Source: an uncultured Alphaproteobacteria bacterium
GTDB taxonomy: Bacteria; Pseudomonadota; Alphaproteobacteria; SP197
Length of the DNA: 64,000 nt
Reading direction: 5' to 3'
Assembly (NCBI GenBank): GCA_943787175.1
Contig: CALSLK010000015.1
Location: 1-64,000, forward strand
Notes under the pieces: model-generated
What the model saw: only the letters and a program-made list of their open reading frames with translations
What the model was told of the DNA's origin: nothing
Database searches by the model: none
Program-made: the position numbers and the translations under genes
Part shown: positions 9,617-20,012 of the stretch, piece after piece
Position numbering within the stretch: the first letter of the stretch is position 1
Layout of the letters: the number at the start of each line of letters is the position of its first letter

Positions 9617-9686
9617 GTCGGCCTCCTCAATATCTGAACACAGCCAATGATAGTCCCGTCCACGGTCCTCGGCTATGGTGCCGCTC

Positions 9687-10640
9687 ATGGATGCGCATGG
9701 TTCAAAGAAAGTCATTTTTGCAGCGCTGGCCGGCAACGGCCTGATCGCGATTACCAAGTTTACGGCTGCTGCCTATACCGGTAGTTCCGCCATGTTCAGC
9801 GAGGCAGTGCATTCCCTGGTTGATACCGGAAACCAGGGCCTGATTCTCTATGGCATGAAGCGGGCGTCGCGGCCGCCTGACGATAGCCATCCCTTTCGGA
9901 TATGGGCCTGAGCTCTATTTCTGGACCTTTGTCGTCGCCATCCTGATTTTCGGCGTGGGCGCCGGCGTCTCGATCTATGAGGGGATTGATAAGGTCCGCC
10001 ACCCCCATGTGCTGACCGACCCGATGATCAATTACATCGTGCTTGGCCTGGCCATGATCTTTGAGGCGGTCGCCTGGTGGATCGCATTCAAGGAATTCAA
10101 CAAGCGCCGCGGTCCCGTGCCATTCTTCCGCGCGGTACGGATCAGCAAGGACCCGACGGTCTTCACGGTTCTGTTTGAAGATTCCGCTGCCATGCTGGGC
10201 CTGATCGTTGCCTTCATCGGCATCCTGCTGGGTCGATCTTCTGGACCTGCCCATTCTGGACGGCGTGGCGTCAATCCTGATCGGAGTCATCCTGGCTGGA
10301 ACTGCAGCACTGCTGGCCTATGAATCCAAGGGTCTCTTGATCGGTGAAGGCGCGCTGCCTGAAACCGTGGAGAGCATCCGGCGTCGGGCACGCGCTCACC
10401 GTCATGTAAAGCGCGTAAACGAAGTGCTGACCATGCATCATGGGCCCATCCGAAATTCTCGTCAATCTCAGCCTCGATTTTGACTCCGGTCATGGATGCC
10501 GAGGATGTCGAGACCGCCATTGCCTGAGGTTGAACGAGACATCAAGACACGCCATCCCGGAAGTCAGCCGCATCTTTATCGAAGCCCAGGACTGGGCAGC
10601 CCATCGTCGTGAACGCCGCATGGACAAGGCAGGAGGATAG
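9687..10640 (+). pseudogene. Cation diffusion facilitator (CDF) family transporter, six apparent one-base insertions
   Basis: The pieces read [18 protein letters not shown], then [16 protein letters not shown] (TM2 with the H-x-x-x-D metal site), [35 protein letters not shown] (second S-x-x-D site), LDGVASILIGVILAGTAALL and a C-terminal dimer domain NLSLDFD, AEDVETAIA, EVERDIKTRHPEVSRIFIE. Every change of frame (near 9899, 10232, 10442, 10488, 10522 and 10556) is the same type, one extra base, and removing them gives an uninterrupted protein of about 315 residues. It likely exports Zn(II) or another divalent metal. It lies head to tail with a CorA/ZntB gene. Confidence 0.78.
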
Positions 10641-11625
10641 ATGGCGGCCGAGCCGAAATCAGATCATGGGCTGATCTGCGCGTACGCGCTGGACGGGCAA
10701 GGCGGCGGAAAACAGATCGGTTGGGAAGAAATTCGGGCAGCACAAGCCTGATGACGGGCCGATCTGGGTTCACCTCGACCGGACATCCAGGGAAGTTCGC
10801 GAGTTCATTCTGAACCATGCTCCGGTTGATCCCGGCCTTTTCCGCATTCTGATGAGCGATGAGGTCCGCCCCAGAGTAGAGTGCATCGGAGACCGGCTGT
10901 TGATTGCGCTGCGCGGTGTCAACTTCAACGAGGGCTCCGAACTCGAAGACATGGTCTCAATCCGTGTCTGGATCGGCAAGGGACTTATCGTCACGCTGCG
11001 CCGTCGCCCCGTGCGGACTGCCAAGTTCATGCGTGAAGCACTTGAAAAGGGTACCGGCCCGCGCACCGAAGGCGAGTTTCTGATTCAGGTGATCGATGGC
11101 CTGTTGCACAGCCTTTCCCCCGTGCTCGACACGGTCGAAGATCAGGTCGACGATCTGGAAGACAAGGTGCTGGCAGGAGAAGTTACCGAGTGCCGTGGGG
11201 AACTTGCTGGTATTCGCAGGCGAGCCATCACGCTGCGGCGATATCTGGCCCCACAACGCGACGCCATGCTGCGTCTGATGGGGCAGCAATTGGATTGGCT
11301 CTCGGATGCAGACAACAGTCACCTGCGCGAGTTTGTCGATCGCACGATCCATAACGTCGAAGACCTTGATGCGGTGCGGGAACGCGCCGCGGTGATTCAT
11401 GAAGAAATCTCCACCCGGCTGGCCGAGCGCATGAACCGAACCATGTACGTGCTCACGATCGTGGCCACCCTGCTGCTGCCTGCCGGATTGATCGCGGGCC
11501 TGATGGGTATGAACGTGGCCGTGCCGGGGGCAGATGATGCCTGGTCGTTTCTATGGATCGTGGGCATGATTGCAGCAATCGCGGGAGCAGAACTCATGGT
11601 GTTGCGCTGGATGCGTCTGATATGA
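10641..11625 (+). CDS. zntB: CorA/ZntB-type divalent metal transporter (one apparent frameshift)
   Basis: Begins MAAEPKSDHGLICAYALDGQ. One extra base near 10741 interrupts the frame, and the protein continues as PDDGPIWVHLDRT. The long cytosolic alpha-beta part ends in helices (LSPVLDTVEDQVDDLEDKVL, ERAAVIHEEISTRLAERMN) followed by two C-terminal membrane segments. Between these is the hallmark GMN in LIAGLMGMNVAVPG. About 327 residues without the frameshift. ZntB proteins move Zn(II) or other divalent cations. Its pairing with the CDF transporter suggests local metal homeostasis. The ATG directly follows the CDF stop. Confidence 0.82.
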
Positions 11626-11757
11626 GGCGAAAATCAAGAGAACCCATGGATCCTGAAGGCAACAAGGTTGCGCTATGGGAACCGCTCGCGACCACCCCCA
11701 TATGAGTGTTTCGAATTTTGATTGATCCACCCTGTGTGAGCAGGGCAAGGAGGATGT

Positions 11758-13137
11758 ATGGCCGAGTATGATTTTGATCTCTTTGTCATCGGCGGTGGCT
11801 CCGGTGGCGTGCGTGCTGCCCGTTTTTCCGCTGGCATGGGCGCCCGTGTCGCGATCGCCGAGGAACGCTTCTGGGGCGGTACCTGCGTCAATGTCGGTTG
11901 TGTGCCCAAGAAGCTGTTCAGCTATGCATCGCACTTTGCAGAGGAGTTCCGCGATTCCGCCGGTTTCGGCTGGAATGTCGGTGCAACAACGCTGGACTGG
12001 CCGACTCTGCGTGACAACAAGACCCGGGAGATCGAACGCTTGAACGGCATCTATGACAAGATGCTGCGTGGCGCCGGTTGTGAGGTGCTGTGGGGTACGG
12101 CAAAAGTCGTTGATCCCCATACCGTGGAGCTTGATGGCAAGACCTTTACGGCTGCCAACATCCTGGTCGCGGTGGGCGGTTGGCCGTTTGTGCCCGACAT
12201 GCCCGGCAAGGAACACGTCATTACCTCCAACGAGGCATTCTACCTCGACAAGCTGCCGCGTGAGATCGTGATCGTTGGCGGCGGTTACATCGCAGTCGAA
12301 TTCGCCGGCATCTTCCATGGCCTCGGCGTGGAGGTGACGCAGATTTACCGCGGATCGATGTTCCTGCGCGGCTTCGATAACGATGTGCGTGAACATCTGG
12401 CCCAGGAAATGGGCAAGAAGGGCATCGATGTGCGCTTTGATACCGACATCGAAAAGGTGGAGAAAAAAGGCGAGCGCCTGATTGGACACCTGAAGGGCGG
12501 CGGAATCATCGAGGCCGACGCCATCATGTACGCCACGGGCCGCAGGCCATCGACTGGGGGAATCGGGCTTGAAGATGCCGGCGTCGCGATGAACGACAAC
12601 GGGACGATTCTGGTTGATGAACACTTCCGCACCAATGTGCCGTCAATTCTGGCGCTGGGTGACATTCTGGGCCGCATCGAACTTACCCCGGTCGCGCTGG
12701 CTGAAGGTGGCGCGGTTGCGCGCACGCTGTTTGGCAACAATCCCAGCACGGTTGATTATGCCTATGTGCCGTCCGCCGTGTTCAGCCATCCCCCGATTGG
12801 TTCGGTCGGTTTGACCGAAGAACAGGCGCGCGAGGCTCTTGGTGATGATCTCGACATCTATCTCACCGATTTCAAACCGCTGAAGAACACACTTTCGGGT
12901 AACGAGGAACGCACGCTGATGAAGTTGGTGGTCCAGCACAGCAGTGACCGTGTCGTTGGTGTTCACATGGTCGGGCCCGAGGCAGGCGAGATGATGCAGG
13001 GCATCGCCATTGCCCTGAAGGCCGGCGCGACCAAGGCCGTGTTCGATGCCACCATCGGCATTCATCCCACAAGCGCCGAGGAATTCGTCACCATGCGTGA
13101 AGTCAAACGCAGCTATGCGCGTGAGGCTGCAGAGTAG
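11758..13137 (+). CDS. gor: Glutathione-disulfide reductase
   Basis: A 459-residue flavoprotein disulfide reductase. FAD motif [13 protein letters not shown] at the N-terminus, redox pair Cys43/Cys48 in [18 protein letters not shown] fold [20 protein letters not shown] followed by an Arg-bearing strand (TQIYRG), second FAD motif [12 protein letters not shown], and the C-terminal base His in GIHPTSAEE. Reduces GSSG with NADPH in the cytosol. AAGGAGG lies 5 bases before the ATG. Upstream gap 11626-11757 holds no gene that I can see. It ends 25 bases before a convergent gene. Confidence 0.93.
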   Translation: MAEYDFDLFVIGGGSGGVRAARFSAGMGARVAIAEERFWGGTCVNVGCVPKKLFSYASHFAEEFRDSAGFGWNVGATTLDWPTLRDNKTREIERLNGIYDKMLRGAGCEVLWGTAKVVDPHTVELDGKTFTAANILVAVGGWPFVPDMPGKEHVITSNEAFYLDKLPREIVIVGGGYIAVEFAGIFHGLGVEVTQIYRGSMFLRGFDNDVREHLAQEMGKKGIDVRFDTDIEKVEKKGERLIGHLKGGGIIEADAIMYATGRRPSTGGIGLEDAGVAMNDNGTILVDEHFRTNVPSILALGDILGRIELTPVALAEGGAVARTLFGNNPSTVDYAYVPSAVFSHPPIGSVGLTEEQAREALGDDLDIYLTDFKPLKNTLSGNEERTLMKLVVQHSSDRVVGVHMVGPEAGEMMQGIAIALKAGATKAVFDATIGIHPTSAEEFVTMREVKRSYAREAAE

Positions 13138-13162
13138 GAGGCGGTCTTCGTGGCTGCTCCGC

Positions 13163-14017
13163 TCAGGGTTTCCTCAGAACCTTGATCAGCGCCATGACGT
13201 GTTCATCAGCAAGGCCTGCGTCGATCGCGTCCGCGAACAGGTCGCCAACATAATCGGGAAACTTCGTGTTGATCCCTGCGTCGTGACCCTGTGTGCGGAC
13301 GCGCTGGATTGCGGCATTCCAGATGCGCAGGGTGGCAGCCGGATTGTCGAACGCTCCGTCCCTGATGGTTTCGACATAACGTCTGGAGAAACCGCCCTGG
13401 GGCATCAAGGCTGCGAGATCGTCGAGCGAGACTCCTTCTGATTCACACATCAGGGCCGCATGGGAGACGGCAACAAAGCGACCATAGACCTCGCAAACTG
13501 ACGCAAGGTCGAGGGCGGATGCCGCGCGCATACCCGAACCCAGATAGGTGACCGTGCCGCCGAGATCGTTGAGGAGGGGCGTCACGCTGTCATAGGAAGC
13601 CTGGTTGCCTGAGACCAGAAAGGCAGCGTCATCGGTGCCGATATGTCCGGGGCCACAGTGAATTGCGCCGTCGAGGTAGTGGGCGCCCTGGGCATGGAGC
13701 CATGTGGCGCTGGCTTCTGCTTCGTTGGGTGTGCTGGTGCTGAACTGGATGACGATCCGGTCCTTCAACACCTTGGCAACCGCATCGGTCTGGAGAAACT
13801 GATCAGCGACCGCATTGCTGTCGACGCAGATGACGCTGACCGGGCTTGCGGCGACAGCCGTTGCGACATCGTCGGCGATCGTCATGCCTGACTGGAAAAA
13901 GGGCTCGGTTCGCTCGCGTGAGCGATTCCAGACAACGACGTCTTTCCCGGCGCTTCCGAAGGTCCGTGCCAGGGCTGCTCCCATGTTTCCCAATCCAAGA
14001 ACCGAAACATCACCCAT
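13163..14017 (-). CDS. NAD(P)-binding imine-reductase-like / 6PGDH-family oxidoreductase
   Basis: A 284-residue beta-hydroxyacid-dehydrogenase superfamily protein. N-terminal Rossmann motif VLGLGNMGAALARTF, then WNRSRERTE, whose Arg/Ser pair after the second strand suggests NADP(H). The interdomain helix region RAASALDLASVCEVYGRFVAVSHA lacks the catalytic Lys of true hydroxyisobutyrate dehydrogenases and has an ALDLA pattern as in imine reductases. The C-terminal half is all-helical. Reduction of cyclic imines is possible. A different small substrate cannot be excluded. Transcribed toward gor. Confidence 0.75.
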   Translation of the reverse strand: MGDVSVLGLGNMGAALARTFGSAGKDVVVWNRSRERTEPFFQSGMTIADDVATAVAASPVSVICVDSNAVADQFLQTDAVAKVLKDRIVIQFSTSTPNEAEASATWLHAQGAHYLDGAIHCGPGHIGTDDAAFLVSGNQASYDSVTPLLNDLGGTVTYLGSGMRAASALDLASVCEVYGRFVAVSHAALMCESEGVSLDDLAALMPQGGFSRRYVETIRDGAFDNPAATLRIWNAAIQRVRTQGHDAGINTKFPDYVGDLFADAIDAGLADEHVMALIKVLRKP

Positions 14018-14212
14018 GCGCCATCTCCCGTCGTCGATTTGCGAGGCCGCACCCTAGCGGTTGGGGTGGAAGCCTGTCGCGCTATCAGATCATGTGGCGT
14101 GGCAAGGTTTCACTGGAAAACAGCCAGTTCCGGGCGTATAGACCGCGGTCCCACACTTGTGGATAACTCTGGAAACGCCGCTAGGGCGGCATAATTGGAA
14201 ACGAGGATTATC

Positions 14213-15592
14213 ATGACCGCGAATTGGACACCGTCGACCTGGCGCGACCTTCCCATTCAGCAGGTCCCGTTTTATCCAGATGCTGAGGCTCTTTCGGGTG
14301 TTGAAGACCAGCTCCGCAATTCCCCTCCGCTGGTTTTTGCCGGTGAGGCACGGAACCTGAAATCGGCACTTGCCGATGTTGCCGCAGGCAATGGTTTCCT
14401 GCTGCAGGGTGGCGATTGTGCCGAGAGCTTCGCTGAATTCCATCCCGACAACATTCGCGACACCTTCAAGGTACTGTTGCAGATGGCCGTTGCGCTGACC
14501 TTTGGTGCAGCCTGTCCCATCGTGAAGGTCGGCCGCATGGCCGGGCAGTTCGCCAAGCCGCGTTCGGCGCCGACCGAGACGATTGATGGCGTGGAGCTGC
14601 CGAGCTACCGCGGTGACATCATCAACGGCATCGAGTTTGATGAGGCTTCGCGTACGCCCGATCCCCAGCGCATCCTGCGCGCATACAATCAGGCCGCATC
14701 CAGCCTCAACCTGTTGCGCGCATTCGCTCAGGGCGGTTTCGCCGACCTGGGCCGTGTGCAGAGCTGGAACAACGACTTTGTCGCCGACAGCCCCCAGGGC
14801 CACCGTTACAGCGAAATGGCCGAGCGCATCCAGGAAGCATTGTCCTTCATGGAAGCCTGTGGCCTGACGCCCGACAGGGTGCCCCAGATGCGTGAGACCG
14901 AGTTCTACACTTCGCATGAGGCGCTGCTGCTGCCTTATGAGCAGGCCATGACACGTGTCGATTCAACGACCGGTGACTGGTACGACACCTCGGCCCACAT
15001 GCTGTGGATCGGTGATCGCACACGTCAGCCCGATCACGCCCATGTCGAATTCCTGCGTGGCGTGAAGAACCCCATCGGCATGAAGTGCGGCCCCTCGCTT
15101 GACCCTGAGGAGCTGATCCGCCTGCTCGATATCCTGAACCCTGCCAACGAGGCTGGCCGCGTCACGCTCATCGCGCGTTTCGGTGCCGAAAAGGTGGAAG
15201 AAGGTCTGCCGCCCCTGATCCGCGCGATTGAGCGGGAAGGGCGCCATGTCGTGTGGTCGTGCGATCCCATGCACGGCAACACGATCAAGGCTTCGAGCGG
15301 CTACAAGACCCGTCCGTTCGATCACATCCTTTCGGAAGTGAAGGCGTTCTTTGCCGTGCATCGCGCCGAGGGAACCCATGCCGGCGGTGTGCATTTCGAA
15401 ATGACCGGACGTGATGTTACCGAATGCATGGGCGGTGCCCAGGCGATCAGTGCCGACGATCTCTCTGATCGTTACCACACCCATTGCGACCCGCGCCTGA
15501 ATGCCAGCCAGTCCTTGGAACTGGCCTTCCTGATCGCCGAACAGCTCCGTGTGGAGCGTGGCGAGACGGCCCGGGCGCAAGCCGCGCAGTAA
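14213..15592 (+). CDS. 3-deoxy-7-phosphoheptulonate (DAHP) synthase, class II
   Basis: Condenses phosphoenolpyruvate with erythrose 4-phosphate, the first step of the shikimate pathway. About 459 residues, the size of plant-like class II enzymes. Diagnostic stretches: [15 protein letters not shown] (metal Cys), [61 protein letters not shown] and [15 protein letters not shown] with metal-binding His/Glu. The ATG at 14213 is preferred over an upstream in-frame ATG at 14195. A strong hairpin terminator follows at 15599. The 195-base upstream gap shows no gene. Confidence 0.93.
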   Translation: MTANWTPSTWRDLPIQQVPFYPDAEALSGVEDQLRNSPPLVFAGEARNLKSALADVAAGNGFLLQGGDCAESFAEFHPDNIRDTFKVLLQMAVALTFGAACPIVKVGRMAGQFAKPRSAPTETIDGVELPSYRGDIINGIEFDEASRTPDPQRILRAYNQAASSLNLLRAFAQGGFADLGRVQSWNNDFVADSPQGHRYSEMAERIQEALSFMEACGLTPDRVPQMRETEFYTSHEALLLPYEQAMTRVDSTTGDWYDTSAHMLWIGDRTRQPDHAHVEFLRGVKNPIGMKCGPSLDPEELIRLLDILNPANEAGRVTLIARFGAEKVEEGLPPLIRAIEREGRHVVWSCDPMHGNTIKASSGYKTRPFDHILSEVKAFFAVHRAEGTHAGGVHFEMTGRDVTECMGGAQAISADDLSDRYHTHCDPRLNASQSLELAFLIAEQLRVERGETARAQAAQ

Positions 15593-15598
15593 TGCTGG

Positions 15599-15633
15599 CC
15601 CTCTCTCCTCACGGAGAGAGGGTTTTCTTCTTT
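15599..15633 (+). terminator. Rho-independent terminator after DAHP synthase
   Basis: Perfect 10-base stem CCCTCTCTCC / GGAGAGAGGG with a four-base loop TCAC, then a T-rich tail (TTTTCTTCTTT). It begins six bases after the stop codon and ends 15 bases before the start of the next gene. Confidence 0.88.
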
Positions 15634-15648
15634 GGGCCGGAGGGCTCC

Positions 15649-16800
15649 ATGGCGCAATCAGATGGCTACAAATCAGATGGTATCTGGCCGCGCGAGGAAG
15701 ATGTCGGGCGCTGGACCGATACCTATTTCAATCGCACCAAGAAGACGGTCGATGCCTTTGGTGATTGTGAAGTCACTTATGCTGTCTTCCTGCGCCGCCC
15801 GGTGGTGTGTGCACCACGACTGATGGTTGAATGGCTCGAAGCCATGGCTTCGGCGCGTAACGTTACGTTCAACATCGAATTGCAGCTCCAGGAGGGCCAG
15901 TGGGTCGGTGCCGGTGAACCCGTCGCCTATATTACCGGCCCCTTTGCCGCGCTGGTCGACCTTGAAACCCTCATGTTGCAGAAGCTGGGCCCGGCCTGTG
16001 TTGCTGCCTATCACGCCTATACCATGTGCGTTGATATGCCCGGCACCGCGTTCCTGGCCATGGATGCGCGCCATTGCGCGGGCACCGAAATGGCCGAGAT
16101 GATGGCCTATGCCGCCTCGGTCGGTTCGGAACGCGCCAAACGCAAGGCAGGTGCCAAGGGCTTCATCGGTAACGCGACCGATGCCACCGCGCACTTCTTT
16201 GGCAACGACAAGGGCATCGGCACCATGCCGCACGCCCTGATCGGCTATGCCGGCAGCACCGTACGCGCCGCCGAGATGTTTCACGAAGCCAATCCCGGCG
16301 TGCCCATGACCGTGCTGGTGGATTATTTCGGCCTGGAAGTCACGGACTCGCTGGCGGTCTGTCGCCGCTTCCCGGAGTTGGCAGCAGCCGGTGAACTCTC
16401 CGTCCGGCTTGATACCGGTGGTGGCCGGTACGTTGAAGGTCTCGATCCCCAGACCAGCTACGCCGTGCTGGAACGCAACGCCCCGGAATCGATCCGTGGT
16501 TACCGGTCTGACCCGGAATTGCGTTACCTCATCAGCACCGGTGTCTCGGCTGCCGGCATCTGGCATATCCGCGAACAGCTCGACAATGCCGGCTTTGAGA
16601 AGGTGAAGATTGTCGCCTCTTCAGGCTTCGGCCCCGCCAAGTGCAAGGTCATGGCCGTCGCCAACGCGCCGATCGACGTCGTCGGCACTGGCAGTTATCT
16701 CCCCGACCAGTGGAGCGAAACCTACGCCACCGCCGATATCGTCGCCTATGACGGCGTGCCGCGCGTGAAAGTCGGCCGGGAGTTCCTGTTGCGGAACTGA
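15649..16800 (+). CDS. pncB: Nicotinate phosphoribosyltransferase
   Basis: Joins nicotinate to PRPP for NAD salvage. A 383-residue protein with an N-terminal WTDTYFNRTKKTVDAFG, a central GTAFLAMDARHCAGTEMAEM and KGFIGNATDATAHFFG, and a C-terminal phosphate-binding barrel end VKIVASSGFGPAKC and PIDVVGTGSYLP. This matches the shorter, archaeal/bacterial type II NAPRT-like proteins. The ATG at 15649 is preceded by GGAGGG and lies just after the upstream terminator, so it likely has its own promoter or depends on read-through. nadE is 4 kb away on the same strand. Confidence 0.82.
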   Translation: MAQSDGYKSDGIWPREEDVGRWTDTYFNRTKKTVDAFGDCEVTYAVFLRRPVVCAPRLMVEWLEAMASARNVTFNIELQLQEGQWVGAGEPVAYITGPFAALVDLETLMLQKLGPACVAAYHAYTMCVDMPGTAFLAMDARHCAGTEMAEMMAYAASVGSERAKRKAGAKGFIGNATDATAHFFGNDKGIGTMPHALIGYAGSTVRAAEMFHEANPGVPMTVLVDYFGLEVTDSLAVCRRFPELAAAGELSVRLDTGGGRYVEGLDPQTSYAVLERNAPESIRGYRSDPELRYLISTGVSAAGIWHIREQLDNAGFEKVKIVASSGFGPAKCKVMAVANAPIDVVGTGSYLPDQWSETYATADIVAYDGVPRVKVGREFLLRN

Positions 16801-16861
16801 ACCGGCCGAGAGTTGTTTTACGTTCGGGTTTCCCCTGCATCCCAAGAGGATTGGATTGGCC

Positions 16862-17956
16862 ATGATCCCAAAAACCATGACGGCCGTTCTGCTGACCCAC
16901 CACGGCGGCCTTGATGCGCTTGCCTACCGGGATGATGTTCCCGTTCCGGTGCCTGGGCCCGGTGAGGTGCTGATCAATGTGGCGGCGGCAGGCGTGAACA
17001 ATACCGACATCAACACACGCACGGCCTGGTACTCCAAGAAGGTCACCGAGGGCACAAACACCGGTGGCGCAGGCGGATTTGGCGAGGCCGAGGATGCCGA
17101 CGCGACCTGGTCGGGTGTGCCGATGACGTTCCCTCGCATCCAGGGGGCGGATGTCTGCGGGGCGATTGTCAGTGTCGGGGAGGGCGTTGATGCGAGCCGT
17201 GTCGGACAGCGTGTTCTGGTGCGCAATATGTTGCGTACCTACGTCGATTACCGACCCTATGAGTGCTGGACCCTGGGGTCGGAATGCGACGCTGGGTTTG
17301 CGCAGTTCTGTGTCGCGCCTGCGCGTGAGACTCATGCCATCGATTGTGGCTGGACCGATGCCGAGTTGGCATCCGTGCCATGCGCCTATTCAACTGCCGA
17401 GAACATGCTCCATCGGGCTTCTGTGAGTGCCGAGCGCGTCTTGATCACCGGCGCTTCGGGCGGGGTCGGTTCGGCTGCGGTGCAGCTTGCAAAACGGCGC
17501 GGTGCCGATGTGAACGCAATCTGTTCTTCTTCAAAGGCTGAAGAGGTTCTTGGGCTCGGGGCAGACCGTGTGATCGACCGAAATGCCGACCTGTTGGCCG
17601 AAGTCGGCGAGAAGAACATCGACGTCGTGATTGACCTCGTGGCGGGTGACAGCTGGCCGCATTATCTGGAGGTCCTGACCCTTGGCGGACGTTATGCCAC
17701 GGTGGGAGCTATTGCCGGTCCGATCTCAGAGATTGATGTGCGCACGTTGTATCTGAAAGACCTGACGCTTTTTGGATGCACATTCCAGGAAGATATCGTG
17801 TTCGAAAACCTCGTTGGTTACATCGAACGCGGCGAGATCAGGCCTTTTGTTTCAAAGACTTACCCGCTTTCCGAGATTGCCCATGCGCAGGAGGACTTCC
17901 TGGCCAAGACCTATCCCGGAAAACTCGTTCTGCTGCCGCCGGCCGTGACGCTCTGA
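16862..17956 (+). CDS. Zinc-independent MDR-family alcohol dehydrogenase / quinone oxidoreductase
   Basis: A GroES-like N-terminal domain (VPGPGEVLINVAAAGVNNTD; FPRIQGADVCGAIVSVGEGV) followed by an NAD(P) Rossmann fold with VLITGASGGVGSAAVQLAKRR (about residue 195). The medium-chain dehydrogenase Cys-His zinc ligands are not evident where expected, which points to the quinone-oxidoreductase-like branch. About 364 residues. The ATG at 16862 follows AAGAGGA. It converges on the 2OG-oxygenase operon with a 22-base gap, so any link to that operon is only by proximity. Confidence 0.82.
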   Translation: MIPKTMTAVLLTHHGGLDALAYRDDVPVPVPGPGEVLINVAAAGVNNTDINTRTAWYSKKVTEGTNTGGAGGFGEAEDADATWSGVPMTFPRIQGADVCGAIVSVGEGVDASRVGQRVLVRNMLRTYVDYRPYECWTLGSECDAGFAQFCVAPARETHAIDCGWTDAELASVPCAYSTAENMLHRASVSAERVLITGASGGVGSAAVQLAKRRGADVNAICSSSKAEEVLGLGADRVIDRNADLLAEVGEKNIDVVIDLVAGDSWPHYLEVLTLGGRYATVGAIAGPISEIDVRTLYLKDLTLFGCTFQEDIVFENLVGYIERGEIRPFVSKTYPLSEIAHAQEDFLAKTYPGKLVLLPPAVTL

Positions 17957-17978
17957 CGCTGGTGATCGCCGAAAACGA

Positions 17979-18806
17979 TCAGGTCGCGGTTCTGCCCGTG
18001 TAGATCTTCTGGGTGTTGGCCGGGAACATCATGCCGGGTTCTTCGTGGTAGCTGAAAATCGAGAGCATGCGCGGGCGTTTGCCTTCGACCGGGGTGACGT
18101 GGTGGATGGAATAACGCCCATGGAAGACGTTGAGCGTTCCAGCCTCGAGCGGCGTGGTCAGGATGCCCTCGCGGACGCCGTCATGGACAGCGGTGACGGC
18201 ATCGAAGTTTTCGTCATCGGGACTTGCGATGTTGGGGTAGAACTCGAACCGCCCACCGGATTCTGCCGTCTGGAGCATCAGCGTCACGGAGAAATCGTTG
18301 CCGTCATAATGCCAGCCATGGGTGTCGCCGGGGTTAAGCACACTGATGTTGCAATCGAGCAGCGGGTCGGCGACCCGGTGAAGAACCGGGTGACGCGTGA
18401 GCGTGGCGATGAAGTCGGTCAGCGGCTGCCAGTGAAAGATCGTGCGCAACGGCCCATCGGCGGAAACCATGTCGCCTGGCACGAGGTTCATGCGGAACGT
18501 GCTGGTGCGGCGCACCGCGTGGCCTTGCGGAAACTCATCGAGCCTCTGGCGATAGTGACCATAGGCAATCTCTTCGTGATCCTGGCGGTGGGTCGTTCCC
18601 GTCAGGGATCGGGATTCCTCAACCAGCAACGCCACTGCGTCGTCGCGAATGAAGCCCGGAAGCAAACAAACCCCGGTGTCATCGAGGGTTTCCAGAGCCC
18701 CGGCGATGACAGCGGCCAGTTCGGGAGACTGCGGTTGGTCGAGCGGGTAACGCTCCAGGTCGATCAGATCACTGACTGAAAAGCCGGGTTGTTGTTGCGA
18801 CATCAT
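17979..18806 (-). CDS. Phytanoyl-CoA-dioxygenase-like 2OG/Fe(II) oxygenase
   Basis: About 275 residues. The Fe(II) facial triad is visible as H-x-D in HGWHYDGNDFSVTLML and a distal His in YSIHHVTPVEGKRPRM, where the following Arg would bind 2-oxoglutarate. The N-terminal DTGVCLLPGFIRDDAVALLVEE is the opening of the double-stranded beta-helix family. ATG codons at 18806 and 18803 (MMSQQQ) follow GGTGGAG. It is the last gene of a minus-strand operon after the SABATH methyltransferase (60-base gap). The substrate is unknown; hydroxylation or chlorination-like chemistry on a free small molecule are both seen in relatives. Confidence 0.8.
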   Translation of the reverse strand: MMSQQQPGFSVSDLIDLERYPLDQPQSPELAAVIAGALETLDDTGVCLLPGFIRDDAVALLVEESRSLTGTTHRQDHEEIAYGHYRQRLDEFPQGHAVRRTSTFRMNLVPGDMVSADGPLRTIFHWQPLTDFIATLTRHPVLHRVADPLLDCNISVLNPGDTHGWHYDGNDFSVTLMLQTAESGGRFEFYPNIASPDDENFDAVTAVHDGVREGILTTPLEAGTLNVFHGRYSIHHVTPVEGKRPRMLSIFSYHEEPGMMFPANTQKIYTGRTAT

Positions 18807-18866
18807 GTGCTCCACCAAGTCGGACTTTGGAAGGTTCGACGAAACAGCCCCGTGGCGCAAGCCGGA

Positions 18867-19967
18867 TCAGCCTTCCTTGGCGATCGTCAGGTAGACATGG
18901 ACATAGTCCATGGCATGGCCCTCGGGTGCCTCGCGAACCATGGCTTCGTAGGTACCGTAGAAGTTCTCGATGATCCCGTCGCGTTCGTCCTCCGGGCGGC
19001 CCGTGTCCAGCGCAGCACGAAACGTTGCGGCGCTCCAGGAACGCAGCGTCGGGACATAGTCGCGGGCGAACCGCGCTGCGTCACCGTGGTTGCGGAACTC
19101 GGCGGCAAAGGGGCAGGGCACCACCCGGGTCTCGCAGTGCTCGACACTCAGGCCGGCCACGCTCACCGGATTGTTGCGGTCATCGAACGGCGCACGAAAT
19201 TCCTGCATGGTCTTGTAGTATTGCGGCAGGGTCATTGCCGCGTATTCGTCTTCGCTGATCGTGCCGTCGGCCACGAACCTGCGCCAGATGGCGTCGAACG
19301 TGTCGAACATGTTGATCCCGCCGGTGTTGCCGAGGTACCGGCCTTCGTCGTCGACCCCGAAGTTCACCAGCACGAGGCGGCCACCGGGTGCGAGTTCGGC
19401 GGCACGGCGTAGCAGGATCGCTTCCCAGTCGCTTGCCGCCTGTTGCTGGAATGCGGCCAGACTGGCGCCCGAGGCACCAACCGCCTGGACGTGATCGGGG
19501 ATGTCGCAGGGTTTGCGTGAGAGCCAGTGCATCGCGGTTGCCGAAAACCCGAGGTCAAGCGTGCCCTGCGGCAAAATCGGATCGTAAAAGGATGTAGCCG
19601 ACGCCAGGACCTGCACCCTGTCAAAGCGGTCGAGATAACTCGCTTGTCCGGTGAGGCCGTGAACCATGTGGAAGATCGCGTTGTAATCGTTGCGCGGCTG
19701 GTCGGTGTAGACAATCTGGACATCGCGCTCCGGGAAACGCTCGCGGATGGCAGCGATTGCGTCGCCGATCATGTCGAACGAGGTGCCGCCATCGGCCGTT
19801 CCCATGTCCGAGAGCGTGAAGGCACTGCCTGATCTGTCTGGAATGCGTTCGATCGCATTGCGGACCAGCGGCCAGGCGCCATCGATCACATCCTTGGCGC
19901 CCCTGGTCGCGATCGAATAGGCGCCGCCTGTCGTCATTGCGACGTGGGTCTTGTCGTTTCCTGGCAT
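18867..19967 (-). CDS. SABATH-family SAM-dependent carboxyl methyltransferase
   Basis: A 366-residue protein with the layout of plant salicylate/jasmonate/gibberellin carboxyl methyltransferases: an N-terminal GGAYSIATRGAKDVIDGAWP (the family's Tyr-Ser start), SAM-binding LSDMGTADGGTSFDMI, acidic-loop QIVYTDQPRNDYNAIF, the aromatic-pocket motif SATAMHWLSRKPCDIP and ELAPGGRLVLVNFG. Members methylate a free carboxylate to its methyl ester. In bacteria the family is uncommon and its substrates are mostly unknown. Placed between two 2OG oxygenase genes in the same direction (45 and 60 base gaps). Confidence 0.85.
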   Translation of the reverse strand: MPGNDKTHVAMTTGGAYSIATRGAKDVIDGAWPLVRNAIERIPDRSGSAFTLSDMGTADGGTSFDMIGDAIAAIRERFPERDVQIVYTDQPRNDYNAIFHMVHGLTGQASYLDRFDRVQVLASATSFYDPILPQGTLDLGFSATAMHWLSRKPCDIPDHVQAVGASGASLAAFQQQAASDWEAILLRRAAELAPGGRLVLVNFGVDDEGRYLGNTGGINMFDTFDAIWRRFVADGTISEDEYAAMTLPQYYKTMQEFRAPFDDRNNPVSVAGLSVEHCETRVVPCPFAAEFRNHGDAARFARDYVPTLRSWSAATFRAALDTGRPEDERDGIIENFYGTYEAMVREAPEGHAMDYVHVYLTIAKEG

Positions 19968-20012
19968 CGGGTTCTTGCCTTGTTGGGAATGTCTGGCTCA
20001 GTTGTATCTGAG

